DNA from: Russula earlei
Lineage: Eukaryota > Basidiomycota > Agaricomycetes > Russulales > Russulaceae
Direction of reading: 5' to 3'
Assembly (NCBI GenBank): GCA_025769875.1
Contig: JAGFNK010000049.1
Coordinates: 62,001 to 126,000 of the forward strand
Length of the DNA stretch: 64,000 bases
Of this stretch, positions 44,970 to 61,458 are shown one piece after another. The notes beneath the pieces were generated by a model. The model did not search any database, was not told the DNA's origin, and saw only the letters and a list, made by a program, of their open reading frames with translations. The first letter of the stretch is position 1, and every line of letters begins with the position of its first letter. The translations under genes were made by a program, and so were the position numbers.

Positions 44970-45341
44970 TCACCTCTGCTGCGGATTTTTCAGCGCCTCC
45001 TGAGCACGGTTCTTAGTAGAGCGTGCCACGTCCTCAACAGGTTGATTTCGGCTCCCTTCGCGCTCCTGTTTCTTCTCAAGCCTCTCAATTCGCGCATGCT
45101 CGAGCGTCGCATAGTAGTACCAGATGGCCCCTATCGCGGCCAGCCCACCTCCGATGTAGAGTGTGTCCCTGTCCACCCCCCATCTCGTTTTAGGGCGCAA
45201 GTTATCCCCTTGGTCAGTCGCCGGGTGCGAGCCAACGGTGGAGAGTTTACGGCTATGGATGGCACAGATGGGTCCCCCCTGGATTGCTGGGACGGTGGCA
45301 CGAGGGAGGATACGAGGGTGAAATACAATGCGACAGCGCAT
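44970..45341 (-). CDS. small mitochondrial single-pass membrane protein
   Basis: The product is 123 residues. The ATG at 45341 (MRCRIVFHPRILPRATVPA) was chosen because the upstream part of the open frame has no ATG. The arginine-rich, acid-free N-terminus and the RKLSTVG motif look like a mitochondrial presequence with a processing site. One membrane helix follows (TLYIGGGLAAIGAIWYYYA). The C-terminal half is a charged helix (ARIERLEKKQEREGSR) ending KNPQQR at 44970-44972. The final CAGAG^GTGAGA could also be a splice donor, so the C-terminus may be longer. It resembles small fungal inner-membrane proteins in layout only. Confidence 0.6.
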   Translation of the reverse strand: MRCRIVFHPRILPRATVPAIQGGPICAIHSRKLSTVGSHPATDQGDNLRPKTRWGVDRDTLYIGGGLAAIGAIWYYYATLEHARIERLEKKQEREGSRNQPVEDVARSTKNRAQEALKNPQQR

Positions 45342-46894
45342 GGTGCAGAGCCTGTAGGTGGTTGGATTCTCCCTCGTCCGGTGTGATGGGTGTGCGAAAG
45401 AAACTGCGTCAGGAGTCAACTAAGCCCATGACGTCGTCATCGTCATGACACGTGTCATGTGGAGTCAACTTTCACTGCTTTTGGAAAGCGCTTTATTCGG
45501 AGACCACCATTACGGGGGAGAACACGTATCAGCCCTATCTGATACTTGTAGCCGGTGCAGGACCAGATGTGTGACGGTAAACGCACGTCTCGGGGTGGAG
45601 GAAGGGACAGTGTGCTCCTGGTAAGTAATCGAGGGGAATTACCTCCTGCCCACTAACGGTTCGATATCCAGTTGTGGTGGTAGGATGGGTTCCCATGTGT
45701 GTTGCGGGTTTTCTTGTTTCAGTCTGATTTGGGTCGCGGTTATCTTTTCGTTGGTGACATGTTAATGGCACGGGCCACCTTGTGTGGATTTCTTGGGCTG
45801 AGTAGAGGTGGCCCATCGCCCTCTCGTATCTTATGACCCAGGAGATTGGGATTTGGAGGCGGAGGCGTGGTGCGCGTAGGGGGTAAGGTGAACTGGTTAT
45901 TCGGTGCTGACATGATGTTCCAAGCCTTGGGTTGTCCCTTCCCATGCTGCCAGTCCCGTTTTCTCAATCCTCGATAAGTCCACCCTCTCGATCAGCCCTA
46001 GAGCAGCGATGACAACTTTACAAGTAGCTTTACCCAACAGTGAATGTCCCATACACCATATTCGCAACTCTTGAAGAGGGTGCTCGCTTGTTCATGCCCT
46101 GCCCCAGGCATGAACTTCAACCCGGCTGAGATCTTCACTCTATCCATCTGGCAGGTAATAAGTTGTCTTTGTTAGGTCCCTGTCCTTGTTCTAGTGTGTA
46201 TTCCTTCCTTAAATCCTTTACACGAACCTAGTAACACACATTTCTCAGGCAGCCGGACAACCTCGTTTACATCTTCAACCACATGGACGATTGTTTTCAC
46301 GTCTCGAATTCTACACTGAGGTGTCACCCACTCCTAAAACGTTAGATGCGGTCAGAAAGGAGAGTACTTCCATCATTATCTTCATCAAGGTAATGATAGA
46401 GGTTCTCTTCTTGCGATTGTGCCGAACGAGATTAAATAAGGCCAAACGAGTGGGCCATTCAAATGTGCAACGGTTGACTATGAACAACGTTGAGAAAAAA
46501 CCTGAAGAAGCTTGCTGGTTGGAAGGTGTGCTCTGACGGCTAGACAATCTGATATATGAACACTTAGATTGCTACAGTAACTTCTTTCGAAAGCCACACA
46601 TATCATTGACAACATATTGGGGTCCTCACAACTCAGTAGCTGGCATTGACCATAGGGGGTGATGAGAGGTGAACGAAAGAGTTAAGGTCGATGACAAGGT
46701 TGCCATCATTCTTCATGGTGTGCAAATTGTCGATTTTTGCAATGTCGGAAACAATTCGATGTCTTCGTGTGGTGGCAGTCCTTCTTTGTCAACTTTGCAA
46801 TGGCGGCCGGAGAGACGTTGAAATTGAGGGTCAACGAGTTGTTCTGTCCACAGGCTCAAGTTCGATCATCGTCTAATCGTGTCAAAGGGCAAAC
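45342..46894. other. intergenic, no supported gene
   Basis: A minus-strand frame at 45535-45945 is open for 136 codons but is Pro/Thr/His/Arg-rich and without recognised motifs. The rest has only short frames. The first 120 bases hold promoter-like palindromes for the mitochondrial gene. Confidence 0.45.
45444..45459. promoter_or_regulatory. 16-bp perfect palindrome CATGACACGTGTCATG
   Basis: This palindrome is centred on CACGTG, about 100 bp upstream of the mitochondrial gene start. It is preceded by repeated CGTCAT motifs (45431-45446). Likely a bHLH/bZIP-type binding site, by analogy. Confidence 0.5.
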
Positions 46895-47479
46895 ATGGCT
46901 ACCAAGGCATTCGATCTCCCATCTCTCTGTCAAAGGATTTCTAACCTCACAGTATATGCCAAGTTTCTTTCAAAGGCCCCGTTGGCACGCTACTCCATGG
47001 TCTTTGACTTTCCTCATGCCTCGGACATTCCTACACTTGCAGCTACATACACACAATCAGGAGCATCCCTCTATTTCATGCGGGAAGCTAGCGAGACGAA
47101 GGTATGCATTCGGACTCATCGAAACCTGAAAAGGTTGTCAATGAGCGAAGCGCGTGGGTACCTGAAGACCAACTACCATACGCAGGGAGAATCATAAAGG
47201 TTGCATCAGATGGCGCCGCCAGAGGAGCTTCGAAACCCTTTAGCCGGGAACAACGTTGCTTTTTTCTTCCTGGGGGAAGTAGCGACACGAGGTCCCGGGG
47301 TATTGATAAACAAGACCACATGGAGACCCCTTCTGAATTTATATTTGGAATCGTTCTCAATTTACTCTAACAGCGTGTTTCCGGGGTTTTTGGTCGATGC
47401 ACCCAGCCAACCTAGCTACCAGTGGGTGCTCTGGGGCTCCGACTCGGGGCACCTCGCGTTCCATATCTTCCATTGTTAG
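46895..47479 (+). CDS. hypothetical protein, fragmentary exons
   Basis: The protein is not recognised. The ATG at 46895 opens MATKAFDLPSLCQRISNLTV and YAKFLSKAPLARYSMVFDFP, continuing to REASETK at a GTATGC donor-like site near 47101. A second block in another frame, GPGVLINKTTWRPLLNLYLE and PSQPSYQWVLWGSDSGHLAF, ends at 47479. Both blocks have protein-like composition, but I could not define the splice between them. It may be a small orphan gene or a decayed one. Confidence 0.3.
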
Positions 47480-47708
47480 AAGGTATGATACTGCACGAGC
47501 ACTAATTGATATCCTTTCAAATCGAACGCGAATCTTGGAGTACAAAGAACATGTTAGGCTACCGTAATACGGTCATCCGTGGTTCACTCCGTGACCGAGG
47601 TCGATCAAACGTCCAATTCTCATGGAGGTTTCGGAGTTGGTCGGTTGTTAATACGTCCCGATAACTTCTCTACGAAATGCCTCATCGCAAGTACATTCAT
47701 ACACCGAA

Positions 47709-48935
47709 TTAAATAGCTGTAGCAATCTCAGCGGAGCTGAAGCGTGGGCCCAGGTCCTCACCACTGAGCTTTAACGTCATCCGAGACATGTGTATTTCAA
47801 GTCGGTGACCAGATTCCGAGACTGAGGATGGAGCGATACTGTAATCCATAGGCGCTTGTGTGTGTACAGGCCGGAACATCAATCCAGCCGCATTGTGAAG
47901 CATTCTAGTCGGTGTATTTGACCAGCCAAGAGCAACACGGATGATAATCAATGCTGATGCGATGCCCTGTGTGGTTGGGTTATCGGTTTCTGTTTCTTTC
48001 AAGTTTATCTTTCAGGTGACGAGTACGTACGTAGATTTGCACGGCAATCACCCCGACGACGCCTTGAGCGGGGTGCCGAATGGCGAAGAGGATGACGAAG
48101 ATAAGCTGCACGACTAGATAGAGCATACCACTTTCTATGACAATGTCGATCGCAGCCCTGGCAGTCCCTGTTGGAAAGTACGCGCCGCGCACGTCGCCTT
48201 TCTTACTTGGGGAGAGGTACCAGATAGCGCCCAGCAATGAGGACGGTCACAAGCACATTTGTGCACAATGGGAGAACAAAGCTAGCAAGACCCAGTGGTA
48301 CAAGAGAAGGGGGTGCAATTGGCGAAGTCGGGTCGATGCGAAGAAGAAGGTGAATGGTTTCCAAGATACATCCTATGACCAACCGCAGTTGATAAGCATC
48401 AGCCCGCAATAGTCATCGCTGATGGGATTTACCTAGGCTCGCAACTGCAGTAAGAGTCGGAAATAGGATGATCCAATAACTCCTTGACCACAACAACCAG
48501 CAGCGGTAGATGAGGATGAGTTCTCCAATGAAATCTGCGACACCGATGAGGAGATCGGCGCCAATGAGCACGTTATTCTCGTTCGCGAAACCATTGGTTC
48601 CTTTGGTTGCCTGTAGGTATGTTAAACAATCGCGTAGCTTTGATTCAGTGTGGCGCATACCAGCACAGTATAGAAATGGATGAACTCGAGGGTGAAGTGA
48701 GCGGAGCAAGCCACGTACAGCAATACACTGATAATGAAGATGGGCCTGTCGACACCGCTGCTCTGGCTGGGCGGACGTCTGAGCATTAGATAGATGGACA
48801 TAGCAAAAATGATCGTGTAACACCCTAAGGAGAAATGAATAATCTGGTCTCACCCGTACTTGGAGTGGACGTACCGTAAAAGAACGCCTCGCACCCAAAA
48901 CCAACCAACGCGGACATATCATTGTTAATTGTCAT
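47709..48935 (-). CDS. seven-helix membrane protein, agaricomycete family
   Basis: This belongs to an uncharacterised agaricomycete multi-pass family. The ATG at 48935 gives MTINNDMSALVGFGCEAFFY, spliced at a GTACGT donor. Further exons include VLIGADLLIGVADFIGELIL, IYRCWLLWSRSYWIILFPTL and LLLRIDPTSPIAPPSLVPLG. LASFVLPLCTNVLVTVLIAG, a helix IVIESGMLYLVVQLIFVILF, and IASALIIIRVALGWSNTP follow. The soluble C-terminus ends EIATAI, with the stop at 47709-47711. The 'YRCW..W.R.YW' and 'LPLCTN...T.LI.GR' motifs are as in the family. It is distinct from the two 28-36 kb paralogues. I saw no break. Confidence 0.75.
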
Positions 48936-51116
48936 ACTGGACACGATGCGAGGTTCGCTAGAGAGGGACAAAGGTGTGATTTACCTAGCTGTTATTGAGC
49001 ATGGATAAATAACCCGAGGCATCGACGGTCTCGCAAAATGGTTACGACATGGGTGACAACTAGAGAACTAGATTCTGGAATCGAAAGAAGAAAGGGGGTT
49101 CGTCACCGAGGAGAATTCGAAACGAGTTCAAAGGATGTCCCGTGGGTTGTACGGCCGGTGGACACGTATTACTTGACGGGGGTTACTAGATCGGGGGGTT
49201 GCTTCAACAACAGGTCAACGGCATGGCGGACGACCCTGCGCGGGCCAATCCGATGTTACAATGTTCTGGACCTGACAGGAAAGAGTTCGCCCAACAACCC
49301 CAAGTTGAACCAGATGTGGTCACATCACGGTCGCCAAGGTCCACTAACGTCCGTGGCCGGGCTCCAGGAGACAAGAAGCACGCAACATTCGGCTTCGTCG
49401 CTGACCGTAGCACACGTATCCCTCTTGGGCCATCACGTCGTCCTATGCGACGATCGGAAATGCGCTGCATCGCAATGGCCTCTGAATGCGTGATGTCAGG
49501 ACGTTGTCACAGGTCTCAGGCTCCGAGTCATTTGGTCCTGTAAGCGATAGAGCACAGCTCAGAGTCGTGAAGTTCCACAAAAACGTTGGTCTAGAAGGAT
49601 GGCGTACTAACTCGACAACCATGCGATAGTTGCAAATAGCGTGCATGTGCTCGCCATCCGTCATGCTCCTGCTTTGGGGCGAACTTTGGACCTCCCGACG
49701 ATTATCGGGTGTTCATATTCAGTTGGGAATGAGAAGCCGCAGTTAGAGATGGCGGCAGACTCAGCCGCATGATCATTGTTGTGTAGGATTATAAACTCAG
49801 TCTTGTGTGCAACGGACTGTATTGGTTAGTTAGTCAAACTGTGGGGTTATAACTATTACACTATTGGCTTTAAATGAATTGTAAAGGAATGTGTAGTACT
49901 GACCTCGGTCTTGTGTGTAACAGTCTGAGGGAAAACATGAATGATAACTAATTCGAATTATTTACATGTATGGTCTGGTTTGTCCATTCACACATCTTGC
50001 ACGTCCAACATGTTGTAACTTCATCCTGCCTTCATTTCTGGGTGATTGTAAAATTGGTTTAAAATTGTTAGAGATGATTAAAAAATATGTTATTGATGCT
50101 CACTCGATGACCACTGCAAATGCTCCCTGACATGAATGCAAGACAACCCTGTGACCATGGTGTAAAGGAATTTGAGAATTGCACTTCAATCAACATATGA
50201 TAACTGGAGACCAAGCACTTGAATGACTTTGCCAAGGATGATCAACGTACTCTGATGAATACCAAGTTCATTCCAGATATGTTGTGGATGATGCTGTAGC
50301 GCGCCAGGTCGGGGCACGCGGAGTCCAGTGGGCTTGATCCGAGGGCGGGTATGGACAGAGAGAACAAGCACCTCGTGCGCGGTTGTTTGGCTTTTGCAGG
50401 CAGACTGATGTGAGAGGCACAAAATAAAAACTTGTATTCCTCGAGTCCAGAGAGTAGCTAAGGAGTTTATATACAGAGAGGCAAGAGGCATGATGAAAGG
50501 GAATCTAGACTGAGTGAGATCAAACTATGATGAAAGAGAGAGAGCATAAGGAATAGCTCGAAATACAAGGGGACGCGTGTGCATGGGGGAGTACAAGTCA
50601 CATGATTTACCGGGCCGGCGGGCTCACACCTTACAATGCCCATCAAGGAGCTCCTACATTGAGTCTTCTCTGGAGAGGACAAAACAAATGTGTTTGGCAT
50701 TTCATAGGTGATGCAAGTGAGGGCACCAATGACCTGAGCAATAGCCTGAATATAAAAGTGGTGGCACTACTGCCTGCATGTTTGTTGCTGTTCTGGTTTC
50801 AGTTTCCTCTTGGCTCCGTTGATCAGACATGACTTCAAGATGAAAGGCAATGGAGGGATCAGTCAGAAGGGTGTCCGGTGACATGCATCACATACTATCT
50901 GGAAAATAGTGAGAAACCCCCCGAAAAAACTCTGATCTGATATTATGACATTAAGTAATGTCATGATGGACATTCCTACAATCCTATGATGCTAGTGACT
51001 TCGGAAGTTCAAATTTGATTTTGTTGCCGTATGTAACGACGCAAAGTAACATCAAAAAGAGCAACGACATCATCAAGATGTCATGGTTGGACGGCCGGAG
51101 CTCAAACTAGCGAGAT
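48936..51116. other. gene-poor, repeat-bearing intergenic stretch
   Basis: No convincing gene was found; plus-strand frames at 49038-49543 are open but unrecognised. The region contains a tandem pair of about 40-bp repeats (about 49786-49927) and a CpG-depleted copy of a dispersed repeat (49923-49990). 49750-50100 is AT-rich. It looks like degraded mobile-element DNA. Confidence 0.5.
49786..49990. repeat. tandem repeat pair plus CpG-depleted dispersed repeat
   Basis: CTCAGTCTTGTGTGCAACGG (49796-49815) recurs as CTCGGTCTTGTGTGTAACAG (49904-49923), with similar bases upstream of each. The second is followed by 49923-49990, the partner of 43639-43707, in which seven of eight CpGs are TpG or CpA. 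Confidence 0.7.
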
Positions 51117-51971
51117 TCACAAGCCTTCCTGGTCTTGCTTTAGCAACCCACCTTCTCGCTCTTGTGCGTACTGGCGATACAATAAGACCAACCCGATGCT
51201 GTACATCAGCCAGAAAATCTATTGGGACCGATTAGTCAGCGTGTGACAGTTTTGTTTCTGGCTCGATTACAAGGAGAAGTGCCAACCAGGCGTTCTTCAA
51301 TGAACGTTTGACTGGGTGGACATTATCGGTCGCATATTCCCATTGGTGGTAGAGTCCATCGTGTGTCTATTTCCCCGACATCAGAAGCATTAGGTTTTGG
51401 ATGTGAGGGAAGAAACGAACCTGGTAGCCAGCCAACGCAAGGATCAATAGTCCTAGACCCGCGTGGAGATAATTTGGGGTGGCCGATGGAGGATGAAGAG
51501 GGACGGGATGCGAACGAAATGGATGACCGCGCCAAACAGAAATTGCACAATATACAGGCTAAAGATAGTGTCGCCAACTCTCTGTTCGGTCACAATGTGG
51601 ATTTTGGGATTCGTGACGATGGTCAGTCAGAGAGGGAGAACATTCAACATACTGAGTGGTGGTTTTCTGACAATTGAGAGATGTTGTTGGCACTTTTGGC
51701 CATGGCCCACCCAGCAAAGATGAGCGGGGCGGCGACAAGAAGATTGATGAGCCAGTGTGCCCACCACCATCTAAGAATCGCAGAGCATGAGTTCATAGCT
51801 CCTGGAAGCACATCGCATGTCGCCCGTGTGTGGGTGGACTTACCGGTTGGAGAAGGTGCGTAGGTAACGAGGGATGAGAACACCGAGAGGCACAATGATC
51901 AGGAATGCGACGGACGCCAAGATACCATGGGCTCTGGCTCTTTCCTCATGCTCTGAAAAAGACAGGGCCAT
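51117..51971 (-). pseudogene. cytochrome b561-like gene, copy 1 (inverted)
   Basis: The product would be a haem-binding transmembrane electron carrier like fungal cytochrome b561 domains, here without a DOMON or signal peptide. The ATG at 51971 gives MALSFSEHEERARAHGILAS, then VAFLIIVPLGVLIPRYL. After an intron come WWWAHWLINLLVAAPLIFAG, then FSLYIVQFLFGAVIHFVRIP. Candidate haem histidines are in AHGI, AHWL and VIHF, with a fourth expected in LHVG. At CCACCCCAAATTATCTCC the frame is one base short, so translation stops 7 codons after HRPPQ. The other frame continues LGLLILALAGYQ, an intron with GT donor (CAG^GTTCGT), HGGLYHQWEYATGNV and a last helix FWLMYSIGLVLL, ending at 51117-51119. Copy 2 lies at 61618 in opposite orientation. 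Confidence 0.7.
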
Positions 51972-52725
51972 GGTATCTACAACGGCGAGAGGCAATTGCG
52001 AACCCAATGGTAGGGACCAAAAGGAAGGGGGACGTCAGGGAAGAAAAGGCGGGGAAAACCGATATAAGCTGATGTTCATGTGCTCAGGGTGCCTCGTGAT
52101 TGTTGTGGTCCTGTCGTTTAGCCGTGGCCGCTTACGTTGTCCATGTCTACGAGCGAGCTATCCGTTCTGCTATCCCAAGACTCGTTCTACTCAAGTCTGC
52201 CCCAACGAACAGAAGCTCGGTCAGGCGTTACGGTAAGAGGACGAAGAGGAAATTGACTCACGGAAATGTCTATTCGATGGAAAAAAATAAGGGTTCATCG
52301 AGTCGGGTCGTGATGCCTCTCAGGCACGGCTGATGCGAACTGTCTTCCGGTCTCAAGTGGCCGAGGCGTTGAAGTGGTCAAGGGCTAGCATCAAATCTAC
52401 AAATAAAGGACAATCGAACACAGATCCAGAAAAAAAGCCCTGCTATGCGTCTGAAGATCTATCTGGCCTTGATTAGGGTGTTTGATCCAGGTATATGCCA
52501 CTTGCATGAGCGCCTTGTCGAAATTGTGACCGTTGAGATGCACACTTTCCTATCAGCAAGCACACCTTAAACAGTCCTCGTGGCGCACGTGGAGTGGAGC
52601 GTGGGAAAAAAAGAAAGATCAAGGAAAAGAATAAAAATTTGTTTGACTTTTGCAACTTGTCCTCTCCTCCATTCAACTCGACTCCACCTCTGGTCCGTGC
52701 TGGCCCGGGAAAACCCCACTAGTAT
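51972..52725. other. spacer between cytochrome b561 copy 1 and CPA1
   Basis: The two genes diverge, so both promoters should be here. Similarity to the upstream region of cytochrome b561 copy 2 stops near the ATG. No other gene was seen. Confidence 0.5.
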
Positions 52726-52848
52726 ATGACTTTCGACAAGTTCACTCGTGACGAGTACGCTCGATGTTGTTCTCTCCTTTGTCTCCAGCTCACCCACCCT
52801 TATCGCAGTTATCTCAGCGACCTTGTTTTTTCGCTCCCCGTCTGCTGA
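52726..52848 (+). CDS. spliced upstream ORF encoding an arginine-attenuator-like peptide
   Basis: The ATG at 52726 lies 145 bases before the CPA1 ATG. Exons 52726-52754 and 52809-52848 join across a 54-nt intron (GTACGC..ATCGCAG) to give a 22-residue peptide containing FTRDDYLSDLVF and a TGA at 52846-52848. In known fungal CPA1/arg-2 leaders the arginine attenuator peptide carries FTSQDYLSDHLW near its end; the FT..DYLSD core is shared. With high arginine that nascent peptide stalls ribosomes at its stop codon and reduces CPA1 translation. Splicing creates the Asp before YLSD (GA^T). The intron has no stop and is a multiple of three, so unspliced RNA encodes 40 residues with the same last 12 (YLSDLVFSLPVC). 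The stop is 22 nt before the main ATG. Confidence 0.75.
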   Translation: MTFDKFTRDEYARCCSLLCLQLTHPYRSYLSDLVFSLPVC

Positions 52849-52870
52849 ATCACATAAGTTTAAGGGCACA

Positions 52871-54335
52871 ATGACCACTCGCCTCATTTTTCGACTTCCC
52901 TCTAAGTACCGTAGCCTTTCCACTCATGCCCGTTCGTCAACATCCATTCCCGCGACTCTCCACCTCAAAACGGGCCAGTCATTCTCTGGCTACTCCTTCG
53001 GCACTCCTCGCAGTATCTTTGGCGAAACCGTCTTTTCAACCTCCATAACATCCTGTATGCCTACTTTCTCCTTAGATTTCTAATTCCCTATCCTTATATA
53101 ACATCAGATACGGAGTCTATGACCGATCCTTCCTATCGTGGACAAATCCTTGTCTTTACCACACCTCTCATCGGCAACTATGGTGTTCCGCACAATATAG
53201 CCCCCCGCGACTCGCATGACGTAGGCGTTGTGCTAGAGTCCTCTGGCATTCAGTGTGCTGCAGTCGTTGTCGCCGATGTGGCCGAAAAGTTTTCGCATTA
53301 TACAGCCATCGAGTCTCTTCACACCTGGTGCTCTCGGTATAACGTTCCGGGCCTCACTGGCGTCGATACACGTGCTATCACCCGTCTACTCCGCGATCAA
53401 GGCACTACTCTAGGCCGTCTCGCTGTTGGGGACGACGCAGCCCTCCCGCCGCCCAAGGAGGACGAGTACTGGGATCCGAGTCAAGAAAATCTTGTTGACC
53501 AGATTTCTACGAAAGAGCCGTACGTGCTGAATCCGGCGGGCGACGTAAGGATCGCCGTACTCGACTTTGGCGCCAAGGCCAACATTCTTCGCGCGCTCGT
53601 GCGGCGCGGCGCAACAGTCACCGTTCTGCCATGGAACTACGACTTTAATGCGATCCGAAACGGATTCGATGGCCTTTTTTTGACCAATGGGCCCGGAGAC
53701 CCACAGCAGTGTTGGTCCGCGGCGCACAAGCTTCGCGTCACGTTGGATGAATGGCAGAAGCCTATCTTCGGAATCTGTATGGGTCACCAAATTATCGGGA
53801 TGGCTGCGGGCTTGGATGCGTATCGTATGACGTTTGGGAACCGTGGGCATAACCAACCTGTACTGGCACTGGCATCGTCAAGAAGTATCCGGGCAGGTAG
53901 GGTTTACGTGACAAGGTTTGTTCATTCCTCTATTCTTCCCGCTATAGTCTTCTTTTGCTGATTCATTATGCAGTCAAAATCACCAGTATGCCCTGCGGCT
54001 GCAGGAGCCCTTCCCAGAAGGGTGGGAGCCATTTTTCATTAACTGCAACGATTCGTCGGTGGAAGGCATCAAATCAACGTCCGATTCAGGCCGCCGCGTA
54101 TTTGGTGTACAATTCCACCCCGAGAGCGCTGGCGGGCCTCTCGACACTATGGAGGTACTGTACTATTCGTTTGTACTCCCATTGCGATCTCATACGTAGG
54201 TCCCAGATGTTTACCGACTTCGTTCATGAATGCCGAGCACTCAAGGGGAGCTTACCCAAGGCCTCCGTCGACACGAGCACGATGCGACAAAAGGAAACTA
54301 TTCTCAAAGTGCCAGAGCGTGTTGTTGTTGCTTGA
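52871..54335 (+). CDS. CPA1: carbamoyl-phosphate synthase, arginine-specific small (glutaminase) subunit
   Basis: This subunit hydrolyses glutamine and feeds ammonia to the large subunit for carbamoyl phosphate used in arginine synthesis. Exons are 52871-53054, 53108-53915, 53974-54154 and 54207-54335. The N-terminus MTTRLIFRLPSKYRSLSTHA is basic and hydroxylated, like a mitochondrial presequence. The N-terminal domain reads LHLKTGQSFSGYSFGTPRSI, FGETVFSTSITSYTESMTDP and SYRGQILVFTTPLIGNYGVP. The class I glutaminase domain has VRIAVLDFGAKANILRALVR, LFLTNGPGDPQQC, FGICMGHQIIGMAAG (nucleophile Cys) and GVQFHPESAGGP (catalytic His and Glu). The end is MFTDFVHECRALKG..ERVVVA, TGA at 54333-54335. 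All introns restore conserved residues (for example T^AT in SITSYTES). An attenuator-type uORF precedes it. Confidence 0.94.
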
Positions 54336-56494
54336 GGAGCGTTGATGTTGTAAAATGGCTGCTTGCTATCCTTTCTCGATGCCTTGTGACGGTTTTGCTA
54401 GATATGTGATATAAGAAAGTTGGAAAGCGAGAATTGTAGCAGGAAAGGGTAAACATACCTGCAAGTGTTGTCGAGCGAGCTCTCCCTTCTTGCTGTGCTG
54501 TATTCAGGTGTCATTGGATGGATGAACATCATGATCCGAAACGCATTTGGCGAACCGAAATGTCAGCTTATCGAAGCCAGTCCCTTTCTCGACTGCACTC
54601 TTCGAACGATGGGGTAACAACTCCATGACTGCAGCCCAGAACATATAGTGAAACGCCGGTCCGAAGTTAAGGGGAGTGTGTTATAAGTGAGTTACTGCCA
54701 GTGTACCTTTCGACTCGGACCACTGGTCGCGTTCTCCAAGACGTTCAATCGGGCGTTCCGCTGCAGCCTCCCCTGTTCTACATTTGGTGATCACATCCTT
54801 GCTTCTTACGGTGACATTGAGGTATGATGACAGAGTGATGAGCCCGGGATTTAATCGAGCGTGGACAAGACGAAAAGGTAAATCACTCTGGTTGGAACCC
54901 GACGCGGGTACCAATTGCTGAAAGCCCCTTCGTCAAGATCCCACCGCGGCTGCGGTGTCAGGGGTCGAGCGTTCCCACCTCGAGACATACGCTCGACACA
55001 TAGTCTCAGAGGTAGGATTCTCTGACAGGCAGACGATCTAACTTGTCGTTGGCGTTTTTTTGGTCCTCGGTATTTTCGAACGAATGAAACGACGAAACAG
55101 AAACAAGGGTGGACGTCGACTGTGCGCTCAAGGGGCAGCTCCAAGACCTGGAGATAGATAGGTGAATCCCCTGATTGACCTGTCGTCCGTGACGACCAAA
55201 AAAAATCAAATGGCCTAGCTGTACCAACGACGTCTACGCGTACATGTGCCATGTGCTCACCTGTTATCTGGGAGTTAGGGTGTGGGTTCGTAGCCAGCCT
55301 GATGCGAGATGGTGATCAGGCACGTGAGGAGAGTGCTTGGTTCGGTTCTTGATGCTCTCCCGCCTCTATTATCAGAAGTGTTAGTGTTTTGTTTGTCTAT
55401 GAAAGTGGAATCAGCCCTGTTCGCTAAGCTGGACCGCCTTCCGAGAGAAAAACAGAAAGCAGTTTTTTGTACGGGATTATGGAAGATCGTCGGAACCAGG
55501 ACCACTGACGATAGGTAAGAAAGCAGAGGCGGCCGGATGCGTCCCACGGAGGATAACTATTGTTGTTTTGATGCCCATGGCAGGCGGAGCGGCGTTGACG
55601 CGTTACTCTGTTGGGATCCTCAGTCGATCGGTAAAGTCAAACGTGTAGCCGCGCCCGTGCACCTATCTCCAACACGCGCATGTGGTTCATCATCATCCCC
55701 AGCATTCAGTGGTGGAGTACACTCGCCGATCGCGGGTCACATGGAAGGAGCGTTATCCAATCCAGGAAGCGCGCTGAGCCAAAGGATAGGGGTTGGCGCA
55801 AACCGCCGTTCCAAGTTACGTAACGATATCGCCGACGGTCAGGCAGCAGCAAGGAATCTCTGACAGGCCCAAACTCGAAGTGCGTCTGTTTCAGCCACTT
55901 GGATCGTGAGTTGAGTTCGTTTGGGGCCATACGGCGCACGCAGATTTGATTGGCTCGATTGGCCAGAATTCGCCCGTTAAATATCCTGATCGAGCCGCAG
56001 GGTCCTCATGTGATAGTGAAACGGGGCATAGCCAAGGAGCACAGACATTGGCGCAACGGGGTTTGATCTGAAGACTGCCCGCCAAGTGACCTCTTACGAC
56101 ACGATGACACATGCCCTTCGAGCTTTGAGATCCGCTATGCGTGGAGATACAAACTAGAGGATCAGTTTTCATGAGGCACACACGTTGGTTTACTGACAGA
56201 GCTTGTGTTCGTCAACCACATGTCCCTCAATCCGAAGACACCAAATGACCAGATATAGTCACGGTTAAAGCAGCTGATGGGCTGGCCAAGAAACTGATCA
56301 TACCCTGACTTATCAACCACTGAGTTGCCCATCGTGAGAGCGAGAGTCTGTGAGATTTTCCTTATCAGGAAACCTACCTCTTGAGAACTAACTGTCCCTC
56401 GCTCGCACACAGCCAGGCAGCAGAATATGGTTAAATCGTTATGAAATATATATATCCTCGCGCTACACATCATGCTCCGAATATCGCTCCCCTG
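54336..56494. other. convergent intergenic stretch, no supported gene
   Basis: This is 2.16 kb between the CPA1 and SAC3 stop codons. Frames at 54681-55252 (-), 55275-55547 (-) and 55537-55863 (+) are open but unrecognised and have no clear exon chain. A gene without familiar motifs cannot be excluded. Confidence 0.45.
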
Positions 56495-61395
<4,901 letters not shown>

Positions 61396-61458
61396 TATGA
61401 GAAAGACATTTAGTGTAAAACGTGACCACGTTGCGATCCTCTCCGCGTCGATGTCAAA

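Noticed and set aside
45535..45945. 136-codon minus-strand frame
   Set aside because: Unusual Pro/Thr/His/Arg composition, overlapping equally long frames and no motif; I considered a retroelement gag remnant but found nothing specific.
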